Made by a program: the position numbers and the translations under genes. This document shows, piece by piece, positions 1 through 7,288 of a stretch of DNA of 7,476 bases. Source of the stretch: Planctomycetota bacterium (GTDB lineage Bacteria; Planctomycetota; UBA8108). Positions within the stretch are counted from its first letter, which is position 1; each line of letters starts with the position of its first letter. The notes below the pieces were generated by a model, which saw nothing but the letters and a program-made list of their open reading frames with translations, did not search any database and was not told where the DNA came from. The DNA lies in NCBI GenBank assembly GCA_022451445.1, contig JAKUSY010000142.1:1-7476 (forward strand). Reading direction: 5' to 3'.

Positions 1-488
1 CTCCCCCACCGCCGCCGCCGCCCAATGTTCCGGACCTCGCCGATGAAGAAGATGTCGTTCTGAGTGGTTCTCTCAGGCAGCGTCTCGAGAGGCATCGGCT
101 CGATCCGGCCTGCGCGGCCTGCCACGACCGCCTTGACCCGCTCGGGTTCGCGCTGGAGAATTTTGACGCGGTGGGCGCCTGGCGCGAATTCGATGGGGAA
201 TTTCTCGTAAACGCGAAGGCCAATTTGCCCGGGGGCAAGCCATTTGAAGGCCCGGAGGAGCTCAAGGTTCTTCTCAAGAAGCGCCCAAAAGCCTTTGTTC
301 GGGCCCTCTCCGAGAAGATGCTGACCTACGCTCTCGGCCGCGGACTCGAATATTACGATAAATGCACGATCGATCAATTGGTCGACTTGACGAGTGCGAA
401 CGGTTACAAAATAGGTAGCCTGATTTCCGGCATCGTACAGTCGGATACCTTCCGTTTTCGCCGTGGAGGAAGAGTAAAGCAGCCATGA
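1..488 (+). CDS. DUF1592/DUF1588/DUF1585-type cytochrome-like protein, 3' end (5' partial)
   Basis: This is the C-terminal 161 residues of a large protein whose start lies before the window; the first whole codon is at 3. The visible part opens with seven prolines and NVPDL, followed by a CAACH heme-c motif (codons 111-125) in the context DPACAACHDRLDPLGFALEN. That is the hallmark of the DUF1588 domain. The remainder (EKMLTYALGRGLEYYD, then a final IVQSDTFRFRRG) matches the DUF1585 C-terminal domain. Family members are usually around 700-900 residues, with DUF1587, DUF1595 and DUF1592 domains and often an N-terminal cytochrome domain, all outside this window. The role is inferred to be an exported c-type cytochrome-like protein; its substrate is unknown. 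The stop codon overlaps the start of the DUF1552 gene by ATGA, fitting the known DUF1592-DUF1552 pairing. Confidence 0.9.
   Translation, partial: PPPPPPPNVPDLADEEDVVLSGSLRQRLERHRLDPACAACHDRLDPLGFALENFDAVGAWREFDGEFLVNAKANLPGGKPFEGPEELKVLLKKRPKAFVRALSEKMLTYALGRGLEYYDKCTIDQLVDLTSANGYKIGSLISGIVQSDTFRFRRGGRVKQP
465..470 (+). promoter_or_regulatory. Shine-Dalgarno-like GGAGGA before the DUF1552 start
   Basis: A strong purine-rich GGAGGA, followed by AGAG, lies inside the end of the upstream gene. It ends 14 bases before the ATG at 485, longer than the usual 5-10. With the ATGA stop/start overlap, translation of the second gene may depend more on reinitiation by ribosomes finishing the first gene than on independent binding here. 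Confidence 0.35.
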
Positions 489-1852
489 GCAAAGCACGCG
501 GAATTTCTCGCCGAACGGTCCTTCGCGGACTGGGCACCTCGCTGGCGCTTCCCTTCCTGGAAGCGATGACGCCTGCCGTTGCCGCGGCGGAGTCCGTGGC
601 TGGCGGGTCGGCCGCTCCCGTGCGGATGGCCTTCTGCTTCGTTCCCAACGGGGTCAACCTGAAGAACTGGGGGCCGGAGCGCTCCGGCAGCGACTACGAG
701 CTGCCCTGGAGCCTGCAGCCGCTCAGCGCGCTGCGGGATGACCTGCTTGTCCTGACCGGCCTGACTCACGACAAGGGCCGCGCCAACGGCGATGGCGCCG
801 GCGATCACGCCCGCTCCGCCTCGGTCTTCCTGACGGGCGCCCAGCCGGTGAAGACGCACGGCTCCGGGATCAGGGTCGGCATGTCGGTTGACCAGGCGGC
901 CGCCCGCCAGCTCGGCGGCCTGACGAAGTTCTCCTCGCTCGAGTTCGGCTGTGATGGGGGGCGTAATTCCGGCAATTGCGACTCCGGCTACAGCTGCGCC
1001 TATTCCAATAATATCTCCTGGGCCAGCGAAACCTCCCCCAACTCGAAGGAGGTCGATCCGCGCCGCGCCTTCGATCGACTCTTCGGCAACGGCAAAGAGC
1101 GGGAGGTGGCGGAGAACCAGGCCCGCCGTCTGCGTCGCAGGCTCAGCATCCTCGATTTCGTTCTCGATGACGCCCGCCGGCTGAACGCCAGGCTCGGCAG
1201 CCGTGACCGCGGCAAGGTCGACGAATACCTCACCGGGATGCGGGACCTGGAGAAGCGGCTGAGCAGGGTGCAGAGCGCCAGCTCGGCCTCGGAGGTCGAG
1301 GAGCCTGCGGGGCGGCCGGAGACCCCCGGGCGAAGGATGGCCTTCAAGCAGCACGTCAACCTGATGACGGACCTGATGGTGCTCGCCTTCCAGGGAGATC
1401 TCACCCGCGTATCGACCCTGATGTTCGCGCGCGCCGGCAGCAATAGGAGCTACCGGGAGGTTTCCGTTCCCGATGGCCACCACGGCCTCTCCCATCACCA
1501 GGGACGCGAATCGAACCTGGAGAAGATTCGCCGGATCGACCGGTTTCACGTTGAGCAGTTCGCCTACTTCATCGAGAAGCTGAAAGGGGTCAAGGAGGGC
1601 GATGGAACCCTGCTTGACAACTGCATGGTTCTCTACGGCAGCGGCATCAGCGACGGAAATCGCCACAATAACGAGAACCTTCCTCTCCTGCTGGCCGGCA
1701 GGGGAGGCGGCTCCATCGACCCCGGCCGCCATATCATCTACGAGCGGGAGACCCCGGCCTGTAACCTGTTCGTTTCGATGCTCGAGCGCACGGGCGCGTC
1801 CGTTGATTCTTTCGGAGACTCTACGGGCGACCTTCGCTACCTCACCACCTGA
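485..1852 (+). CDS. DUF1552 domain-containing protein with Tat signal
   Basis: This complete 455-residue protein has the usual length and architecture of the DUF1552 family. The N-terminus carries a twin-arginine motif (SRRTVLRG, R9-R10), a short hydrophobic stretch (GTSLALPFLEAM) and an Ala-rich likely cleavage region near residues 33-36, so export by the Tat pathway is expected. Family-typical segments follow: FVPNGVNLKNWGPE early in the mature protein, a three-cysteine segment (C156, C165, C171), a histidine cluster HHGLSHH (332-338), and LYGSGISDGNRHNNENLP (H394) near the C-terminus. The conserved His/Asp/Asn positions could bind metal; the fold is thought to resemble the alkaline phosphatase/sulfatase-like group, as for DUF1501, but the reaction is not established. 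The ATG at 485 is chosen because it gives the full Tat signal and overlaps the preceding stop as ATGA. The upstream DUF1592-type cytochrome is the usual genomic partner. Confidence 0.93.
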   Translation: MSKARGISRRTVLRGLGTSLALPFLEAMTPAVAAAESVAGGSAAPVRMAFCFVPNGVNLKNWGPERSGSDYELPWSLQPLSALRDDLLVLTGLTHDKGRANGDGAGDHARSASVFLTGAQPVKTHGSGIRVGMSVDQAAARQLGGLTKFSSLEFGCDGGRNSGNCDSGYSCAYSNNISWASETSPNSKEVDPRRAFDRLFGNGKEREVAENQARRLRRRLSILDFVLDDARRLNARLGSRDRGKVDEYLTGMRDLEKRLSRVQSASSASEVEEPAGRPETPGRRMAFKQHVNLMTDLMVLAFQGDLTRVSTLMFARAGSNRSYREVSVPDGHHGLSHHQGRESNLEKIRRIDRFHVEQFAYFIEKLKGVKEGDGTLLDNCMVLYGSGISDGNRHNNENLPLLLAGRGGGSIDPGRHIIYERETPACNLFVSMLERTGASVDSFGDSTGDLRYLTT

Positions 1853-1928
1853 GACCCGCCCGCCCGGCTCCTGGCCTGGCGTGGCTTTACCGGCGACTGT
1901 TTTTCCACGAGATATGCTGCAAGCCCCG

Positions 1929-4247
1929 ATGAGAGCTTTTTTCCTGCTGCTGGCCGCGGTCTTCCTGGCTCCCGGTGGGCTCTCTGCTGGGGATGGGGGC
2001 GCCGACCTGGGCGAGCTGGCCGGGCGTCTTGGAGACTCCAGCAAGGAAACCAGGCGCCAGGCCGCCTTCGAGCTCGCGCGGCTTGGCGAAAAGGCTGCCC
2101 CCGCCCTCGACGCCCTCGTCAAGGCCCTTGGCGATCGTGACCCGCAGGTTCTCTTCCTGGTAGCCCAGGCCCTCGGCGGGATCGGCCCGGCGGCCGCTCC
2201 GTCGGTACCGGGGCTCATCCGGAACCTGAGATCCGGCGATCGGCAGGTCAGCTACCGCTCGGCCTACGCGCTGGGGCGAATCGGCTCGGCGGCGGCGCCG
2301 GCGCTCATCGGGGAGCTGGGATCGAGCTCATCCCGGGTTCGGGCCGCGGCCGCAAGGGCCCTGTCCTGGGTGCGTCCCGCTTCGCCCGAGGCGGTGGAGA
2401 GGCTCATCGTGGCCTTCAGGGATGATGAAAATACCGTACGGCGCAATGCCAGCGAGGCGCTGGGCAATTACGGAGAGGCCGTGGCGCCGAGGCTGGCGAA
2501 GGCGCTTGGCAGCGAGGAGGACGCGACCCGGCGCGGCGCGGCCCGCGCTCTCAGCCTCATGGGCTCCGGGGCGAAGCCGGCGCTGGATGCCCTTGCCGGT
2601 GCGCTCGCCGACAAGGACCCGGAGGTTCGCTCCTCCGCCGTCTCGGCGCTCAGCAAGGCGGGCCTGCCGGCCGCGAGGCTGGTGCCGCTCCTGATGCCGC
2701 GGCTCGAGGATTCGGAGGCCGCGGTTCGAGGTGCCGCGGTGCAGGCTCTCTCGCGGCAGCGGGCGGCAGATGTGAGCCGGGAGCTGGGGACGCTTCTCGA
2801 GGGAGGCGGGGAGGAGACCATCCAGGCCGTGGCGCTGGTGGCTGAACGTCTCGGCAGCCGGGCCCGCGCGGTCCTGCCCGGCCTGGTCGCCGCGGCCTTG
2901 CGCATCGACAAGCTGGAGTCGGAGACTCCGCTGGCCCGGTCCCTGGGAGTTTTTGGAGAAGAGGCCGCCGCCCTGATATTGAAGAAGCTCGCGGAACCGG
3001 ACGCGCCGGAGGACACGGCACGTCTCATGCTGGCCCTGCGTTTTACGGCCTCGACATCCGTGGAAATCCTGCGCGATGCTCTCAAGAGAGGGCCCGCCCC
3101 GGCGCGTCTTGGCGCCGCGCAGGCTCTCGGCGCCGCCGGAGAGCCGGGCCGCGCGGCGCTGCCGGAGCTCCTGGGGGGGCTCGAAGATGCCGATCCCCTC
3201 CTGCGGGCCATCTGCATCGGGTCGCTGGCCGCGCTTGGGATCCCGGCGAAGGAATACGCCGAGGCTCTTCTCGCCCTCATCGAAGATCCCGATGAGAAGG
3301 TTCGGGCGGCCGCTGTTTCCGCCGCCGGGAAAATGGAAAAAAATCAGCGCGCACGGCTCGTACCGATCTTGAGGCGGTCGCTGGCGGATAGCTCGGTCGA
3401 GATTCGCCGGGCGGCGTCGTCGTCGCTGGCCGCCATGGGGACGGACGCGGCCGCGGCGCGGCCCGAGCTCCGGGCCGCGCTCAAGGATGCGGACCCGGCC
3501 GTTCGCGGCCTGGCCGCGCGAGCTCTCGGGTCGATGGGTGGAAACGGGGAGGCGCTGATCGCGGAGCTTCTCGTCCTGGTGGGCGAAAAAGAGACGTCGG
3601 TGCGCCTGGCCGCCGTCGAGGCGCTGGGCGGCTTCACCGAAGGAGCCGATGCCGCGGCGGCTCCCCTGCTCGAGCTGGCGACCGAGGACAAGGAACCGGA
3701 GGCCTTGCGCCTGGCGTCGATCGAGACCCTCGCGAGGATTGGCGGCCCGGCCGCCGCCGCGCAGGACGCCCTGGCCTCCCTGCTGCGGGAATCTCCCTTG
3801 AAGGTGCGCCTGGCAAGCGCCCGGGCCCTCGTACATTGCCGCCGGGACAACGAGGCGGCGGTCGCTTCCCTGGCCGCGGCGGTGGGGGATGAAAACCCGG
3901 ATGTCAGGCGGGCGGCGGTGGAGTCCCTGGGAGAGATCGGCCCCGAAGCGCAGGGTGCGGCTGAGGCCCTCTTTGAGCTGCTTGGCGACGAATACAGCCG
4001 CTCTATGGGCTTTTCAGCCCTGAAAAAAATCCAGCCCAGGGATGTCGCCCTTCTCAGGCGCGCCCTGCGTCACGAGGACCGCTATGTGAGAGCTTTCGCC
4101 TGCGACTGCCTGGGCAAGCTGGGCAAGGGCGCCAGGGATGCCCTCGAGGATCTCGAGAAGGCCTCCCGGACCAGGAGCAGGACCCTGCGCGACATCGTCA
4201 GGAAGACGATCGGGAAGATTGAGGAAGATATCAAGCGCGGCGAATAA
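1929..4247 (+). CDS. Secreted HEAT-repeat protein (about 22 repeats)
   Basis: This 772-residue protein starts with a Sec-type signal peptide (MRAFFLLLAAVFLAPGGLSA, likely cut after A20). The rest is almost all HEAT/PBS-lyase-like alpha-helical repeats of about 28-35 residues. Typical units contain DPxVRxxAVxALxxxG followed by A(A)xPxLxxxLxD, for example around KDPEVRSSAVSAL, PDEKVRAAAVSAAGKM and ENPDVRRAAVESLGEIG. I count about 22 units plus a lysine/arginine-rich C-terminal cap. Residues about 295-387 are the most divergent units. No catalytic domain, heme motif or lyase active site is visible, so the likely role is a protein-binding solenoid or scaffold outside the cytoplasm; the partner is unknown. 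The frame is open further upstream into the DUF1552 gene, but the signal peptide favours ATG 1929. ATG 1914 is an in-frame alternative adding five residues (MLQAP), and neither has a strong ribosome-binding site. The 76-base gap after DUF1552 suggests co-transcription with it. Confidence 0.88.
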   Translation: MRAFFLLLAAVFLAPGGLSAGDGGADLGELAGRLGDSSKETRRQAAFELARLGEKAAPALDALVKALGDRDPQVLFLVAQALGGIGPAAAPSVPGLIRNLRSGDRQVSYRSAYALGRIGSAAAPALIGELGSSSSRVRAAAARALSWVRPASPEAVERLIVAFRDDENTVRRNASEALGNYGEAVAPRLAKALGSEEDATRRGAARALSLMGSGAKPALDALAGALADKDPEVRSSAVSALSKAGLPAARLVPLLMPRLEDSEAAVRGAAVQALSRQRAADVSRELGTLLEGGGEETIQAVALVAERLGSRARAVLPGLVAAALRIDKLESETPLARSLGVFGEEAAALILKKLAEPDAPEDTARLMLALRFTASTSVEILRDALKRGPAPARLGAAQALGAAGEPGRAALPELLGGLEDADPLLRAICIGSLAALGIPAKEYAEALLALIEDPDEKVRAAAVSAAGKMEKNQRARLVPILRRSLADSSVEIRRAASSSLAAMGTDAAAARPELRAALKDADPAVRGLAARALGSMGGNGEALIAELLVLVGEKETSVRLAAVEALGGFTEGADAAAAPLLELATEDKEPEALRLASIETLARIGGPAAAAQDALASLLRESPLKVRLASARALVHCRRDNEAAVASLAAAVGDENPDVRRAAVESLGEIGPEAQGAAEALFELLGDEYSRSMGFSALKKIQPRDVALLRRALRHEDRYVRAFACDCLGKLGKGARDALEDLEKASRTRSRTLRDIVRKTIGKIEEDIKRGE

Positions 4248-4301
4248 AGCCGCGATATGGCGATCGGGGGAAAGGCGCCCGCGGATCTTCGCAAAAGGTC
4301 T

Positions 4302-4330
4302 TTAAGACGCTCAGGCTCAAAGAGTAAGAT
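4302..4330 (+). promoter_or_regulatory. Possible weak sigma70-like promoter with overlapping palindrome
   Basis: TTAAGA (4302-4307) and TAAGAT (4325-4330) are separated by 17 bases, and each matches 4 of 6 bases of the sigma70 consensus hexamers. The palindrome GTCTTTAAGAC (4298-4308) covers the -35-like element, which would suit an operator. The matches are weak and such pairs can arise by chance, although this is a locally AT-richer spot in a GC-rich region. It would drive the PSD1 gene with a leader of roughly 50-55 bases. Confidence 0.2.
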
Positions 4331-4335
4331 GGCTC

Positions 4336-4356
4336 GGGCGCGCCAGGGCGCGGCCC
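4336..4356 (+). other. GC-rich hairpin in the putative PSD1 leader
   Basis: GGGCGCG (4336-4342) can pair with CGC-g-GCCC (4349-4356), giving seven G-C pairs with one bulged G (4352) around the loop CCAGGG. No T-tract follows, so it is not a standard intrinsic terminator. It ends 34 bases before the PSD1 start codon and could affect leader stability or translation, or be a chance product of high GC. Confidence 0.25.
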
Positions 4357-4390
4357 TTGATGGCGCTTCAGCCTTGCCGGGATAACCAGC

Positions 4391-7288
4391 ATGTTTTACA
4401 AAACCCTCCTGTGTTCGAGTCTCAGCCTGTTCGCTTGTGTCTGCGCGGTGGCGGGCGAAGGCGACGAGACCCTGCCTCCGGCCGCGGCCCGTAAGGTGAG
4501 CTACGAGACGGATGTGAAGCCCATTCTCGAGCGCTCCTGCTATCGGTGCCACCAGGGCGTCAAGCACAAGGGAGATCTCAGGCTGGATCGAAAATCCGCC
4601 GCTCTCAGGGGCGGGGAGTCCGGCCGGGTGCTCCTGCCGGGCAAGAGCGCCGAGAGCCGGCTCATTCACCTCGTGGCGGCCGTGGATCCGAAGAAGGCGA
4701 TGCCGCCAGGCGGCAAAAAACGGCTCTCGGCCATCGAGGTGGGGGTCCTGCGCGCCTGGGTGGACCAGGGACTCGAGTGGCCCGAGGACCTCTCCGGAGA
4801 AGATCCCGCCGGCAGGAACCACTGGGCATTCGGGTTGCCGATGGCCGTCAAGCCCGGACAGGTTTCCAATCCCGGCTGGTGTCGCGGTCCGATCGATCAT
4901 TTCGTGCTTCATCGCCTTGACGGGGAGGGCCTGAAGCCCGCCCCCGAGGCTGATCGCCATACGATCATTCGCCGGTTGTCGCTTGATCTCACCGGGCTGC
5001 CCCCGACCCTGGAGGAGGTGGATGCCTTTGTCAACGATTCCGGTGCTGGAGCCTACGAGGCTCTCGTTGACCGCCTCCTGGCCTCGAAGGGCTATGGGGA
5101 GCGCTGGGCCCGTGTCTGGCTTGACCTGGCCCGCTACGCCGACTCCGCGGGCTACGCGCAGGACCCTGAGCGGACCATCTGGGCCTACCGGGACTGGGTG
5201 ATCGCCGCCATCAACGACAACCTGCCCTTCGACCAGTTCACGATCGAGCAGCTCGCCGGCGACATGCTGCCCAATGCGACGGAATCGCAGAAGATCGCCA
5301 CAGGCTTCCATCGCAACACCATGACCAACTCCGAGGGCGGCACAGATGACGAGGAGTTCCGCGTGGCGGCGGTCGTCGACCGTGTCAATACCACCATGCA
5401 GGTCTGGATGGGGATGACCTTCGGCTGCGCGCAATGCCACAGCCACAAATACGATCCCATCTCACAGGAAGAGTACTACAGGTTCTTCGCCGTCTGGAAC
5501 CAGAGCGAAGACGCGGACCGTGGCAATGAGAGCCCGACGCTCAAGGTGATATCCGAGAACCAGAAGCTTCAACGGGCCACGTATGAAAAAGAGATCGAGG
5601 CTCTTGAAAAGAAGCATGTCGAAGCTGCCGCGGGGGAGGCGATCGAGCTGGACGAGGGTCCGATCCGGGCGCGTTTCGTTCGGGTCGAGATACCCGGCCG
5701 CAAGGCCTTCCTTTCCCTGGCCGAGGTGCAGGTTTTCAGCGGTGGTGGGAATGTCGCCGTCAAAGGAAAGGCCAGCCAGTCGAGCACCGGCTTCAACGGC
5801 CCGGCGGCCCTGGCGATCGATGGTAATACTGATGGCGACTACGCCGCCGCGACCTCGACTACCCATACGAATGAAGATCAGGACCCCTGGTGGGAAGTGG
5901 ACCTGGGATCCGCCAGCCGTGTCGACAAGGTCGTCATCTGGAATCGAACCGATAGTGACTTGGGCTATCGACTCAAAGGTTTTCGCCTGGCGTTGCTGGA
6001 TGCGCGGCGCAAGCCGCTGTTCGTCCATCAACCGGCGGCCATCCCCAGCCCCAGCAGCGAGCTGGCTGTACCCGAGAGCGGGGCGAAGCTCAGCGAAGCG
6101 CAGAGAAAAGAGATTTTCGCCTATTCAGTCACCCCCGCCGCGTCGCCCGATGTCGCGAAGATCGCCGAATTGAAAAAGAAGATCGGGGCTCTCAAGACGA
6201 CGACCTCCCCGGTCATGGTGGAGCGTCCCGCCAACCGTCACCGAAAGACTCACATCCATGTTCGCGGAAATTTTAAACAGAAGGGCCGCGCGGTCGAGCC
6301 CGGGACTCCCGCGGTCTTTCCCGCCCTTGCCGATGGCAGCAAGCCTGATCGCCTGGGGGTGGCTCGCTGGCTGATGGATGACAGGAACCCGTTGACGGCC
6401 AGGGTTATCGTCAACCGCTATTGGGAGCAGATTTTCGGCATCGGCCTGGTGGAGACCAGCGAGGATTTCGGAATCCAGGGGTCGCCGCCCTCCCATCGGG
6501 TCCTGCTCGATCATCTCGCCCTTCGCCTGGTGGCAGAGAAATGGGACATTCGCTGGTTGCTGAAATACATCGTGACTTCGGCGGCCTACCGGCAGTCTTC
6601 GAGGGTGACCGCTGAGCTTGCCGCCCGGGATCCGCGCAACCGCCTGTTGGCGCGCGGGCCGCGCCTGCGCTTGTCGGCGGAGATGATCAGGGACCAGGCG
6701 CTGGCGGTGAGCGGCCTCCTCAACCGAACCATGTTCGGGCCATCGGTACGCCCTCCCCAGCCGGCCCTGGGTAACAACGCCGCGTTCGGCGGCTCCACCG
6801 ACTGGAAGACCAGCGGCGGCACCGACAAGTACCGCCGCGGCCTCTATACCAAGTGGCGCCGGACCTCTCCCTATCCTTCGATGGTCACCTTCGATGCTCC
6901 CAGCCGCGAGTTCTGCACCATTCGCCGCATCAGCACCAACACCCCCCTGCAGGCCCTGGTGACCCTTAACGACCCGGTCTATGTCGAGGCCGCCCAGGTG
7001 CTCGCCAGGCGCATCGCCGCCGATGGCGGCTCCACCGCCGCCGAGAGATCGACCTACGGTTTTCGTCTGGTTCTGGCGCGTCCGCCCGGTGAAAATGAGC
7101 GGAAGCTGCTGGCTGAGCTTTTTGACGAGAGCCGGAAGCTGTTTGCCTCGAAGCCTGAAGAGGCGAAAAAGATGGCGACCTCTTACGCCGGCAAGGCGCC
7201 GGCGGGGGTCGAGCTTGCCGACCTGGCGGCCTGGACCGTCGTCGGAAACGTTCTCCTGAATCTCGATGAAACGATAGCAAGGCCATGA
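4391..7288 (+). CDS. PSD1-family protein: PSCyt1-DUF1549-discoidin insert-DUF1553
   Basis: This complete 965-residue protein has an N-terminal export signal (about residues 1-22). L13-F14-A15-C16 weakly resembles a lipobox, so membrane anchoring is an alternative to cleavage near A21. Residues about 38-128 form a Planctomycete cytochrome C domain (PSCyt1) with heme motif CYRCH (C50, C53, H54) and a conserved MPPGGK whose M104 could be the distal heme ligand. Residues about 163-375 are DUF1549 (PSCyt2), containing LSLDLTGLPPT, YGERWARVWLDLARYADS and a second CXXCH (C346, C349, H350) within CAQCHSHKYDPI. A charged helix (about 389-413) leads into a discoidin/F5-8C-like insert (about 424-560: SLAEVQVF, KGKASQSST, AIDGNTDG, WWEVDLGS). 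A second helix (587-602) precedes DUF1553 (about 650-925), which has NPLTARVIVNRYWEQIFG, RRISTNTPLQALVTLNDP and a final NVLLNLDE. The start has only a weak GGGA at 4379-4382. The gene overlaps the downstream DUF1501 gene by ATGA, its usual partner. An exported diheme redox or polymer-processing role is inferred; the reaction is unknown. Confidence 0.93.
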   Translation: MFYKTLLCSSLSLFACVCAVAGEGDETLPPAAARKVSYETDVKPILERSCYRCHQGVKHKGDLRLDRKSAALRGGESGRVLLPGKSAESRLIHLVAAVDPKKAMPPGGKKRLSAIEVGVLRAWVDQGLEWPEDLSGEDPAGRNHWAFGLPMAVKPGQVSNPGWCRGPIDHFVLHRLDGEGLKPAPEADRHTIIRRLSLDLTGLPPTLEEVDAFVNDSGAGAYEALVDRLLASKGYGERWARVWLDLARYADSAGYAQDPERTIWAYRDWVIAAINDNLPFDQFTIEQLAGDMLPNATESQKIATGFHRNTMTNSEGGTDDEEFRVAAVVDRVNTTMQVWMGMTFGCAQCHSHKYDPISQEEYYRFFAVWNQSEDADRGNESPTLKVISENQKLQRATYEKEIEALEKKHVEAAAGEAIELDEGPIRARFVRVEIPGRKAFLSLAEVQVFSGGGNVAVKGKASQSSTGFNGPAALAIDGNTDGDYAAATSTTHTNEDQDPWWEVDLGSASRVDKVVIWNRTDSDLGYRLKGFRLALLDARRKPLFVHQPAAIPSPSSELAVPESGAKLSEAQRKEIFAYSVTPAASPDVAKIAELKKKIGALKTTTSPVMVERPANRHRKTHIHVRGNFKQKGRAVEPGTPAVFPALADGSKPDRLGVARWLMDDRNPLTARVIVNRYWEQIFGIGLVETSEDFGIQGSPPSHRVLLDHLALRLVAEKWDIRWLLKYIVTSAAYRQSSRVTAELAARDPRNRLLARGPRLRLSAEMIRDQALAVSGLLNRTMFGPSVRPPQPALGNNAAFGGSTDWKTSGGTDKYRRGLYTKWRRTSPYPSMVTFDAPSREFCTIRRISTNTPLQALVTLNDPVYVEAAQVLARRIAADGGSTAAERSTYGFRLVLARPPGENERKLLAELFDESRKLFASKPEEAKKMATSYAGKAPAGVELADLAAWTVVGNVLLNLDETIARP
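7279..7282 (+). promoter_or_regulatory. AAGG ribosome-binding site at the DUF1501 start
   Basis: AAGG lies only 2 bases before ATG 7285 but 5 bases before the in-frame ATG 7288. This favours the second methionine slightly, in which case stop and start overlap as TGATG. The two starts differ by a single residue. Confidence 0.3.

Larger units (their letters stand above)
4248..4390 (+). other. Intergenic gap between the HEAT-repeat and PSD1 genes
   Basis: This is the largest non-coding stretch in the window. I see no small gene or RNA gene in it, and no terminator with a U-tract. It holds a weak promoter-like pair, an 11-base palindrome (4298-4308, GTCTTTAAGAC) and a GC-rich hairpin (4336-4356). 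It could be where a second transcription unit starts, separating the DUF1592/DUF1552/HEAT block from the PSD1/DUF1501 block. Readthrough from upstream is equally possible. Confidence 0.5.

Noticed and set aside
3..23. Seven consecutive proline codons at the window start as an unusual low-complexity repeat.
   Set aside because: A proline run before NVP is a normal feature of DUF1588-type proteins, so it supports the family call and is not a novel repeat.
1602..1928. Upstream in-frame extension of the HEAT-repeat protein into the DUF1552 gene.
   Set aside because: It would bury the clear signal peptide starting at 1929 (or 1914) and overlap over 240 bases of the DUF1552 coding end; the extension resembles out-of-frame translation.
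1853..1928. Possible terminator with GTTTTT at 1899-1904 after DUF1552.
   Set aside because: No stable stem lies directly before the T-run; only short CCGG-type matches can be found, so readthrough into the HEAT gene is more likely.
404..2218. Long open frame on the minus strand, about 604 codons, antisense to DUF1552.
   Set aside because: It lies opposite a well-recognised DUF1552 gene. Its translation is low-complexity (Arg/Ala/Gly/Pro) with no domain I recognise, as expected from high GC third positions.
3173..3179. Run of seven G within the HEAT gene as a possible frameshift or phase-variation site.
   Set aside because: The repeat frame reads through correctly on both sides, and such a short run is expected in this GC-rich sequence.
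2328..3836. Long minus-strand open frame, about 502 codons, opposite the HEAT-repeat gene.
   Set aside because: The plus-strand frame shows clear repeated HEAT units and a signal peptide. The antisense translation is a compositional shadow rich in Arg, Gly and Pro.
4361..4378. Sigma54-like GG/GC pair (TGGCGC followed by TTGCC).
   Set aside because: GG (4362-4363) and GC (4376-4377) are separated by 12 bases instead of the required 10, which abolishes the match.
4082..5446. Minus-strand open frame, about 454 codons, across the HEAT/PSD1 junction.
   Set aside because: It overlaps two real genes, has no recognisable motif or start context, and mirrors codon bias of the plus strand.
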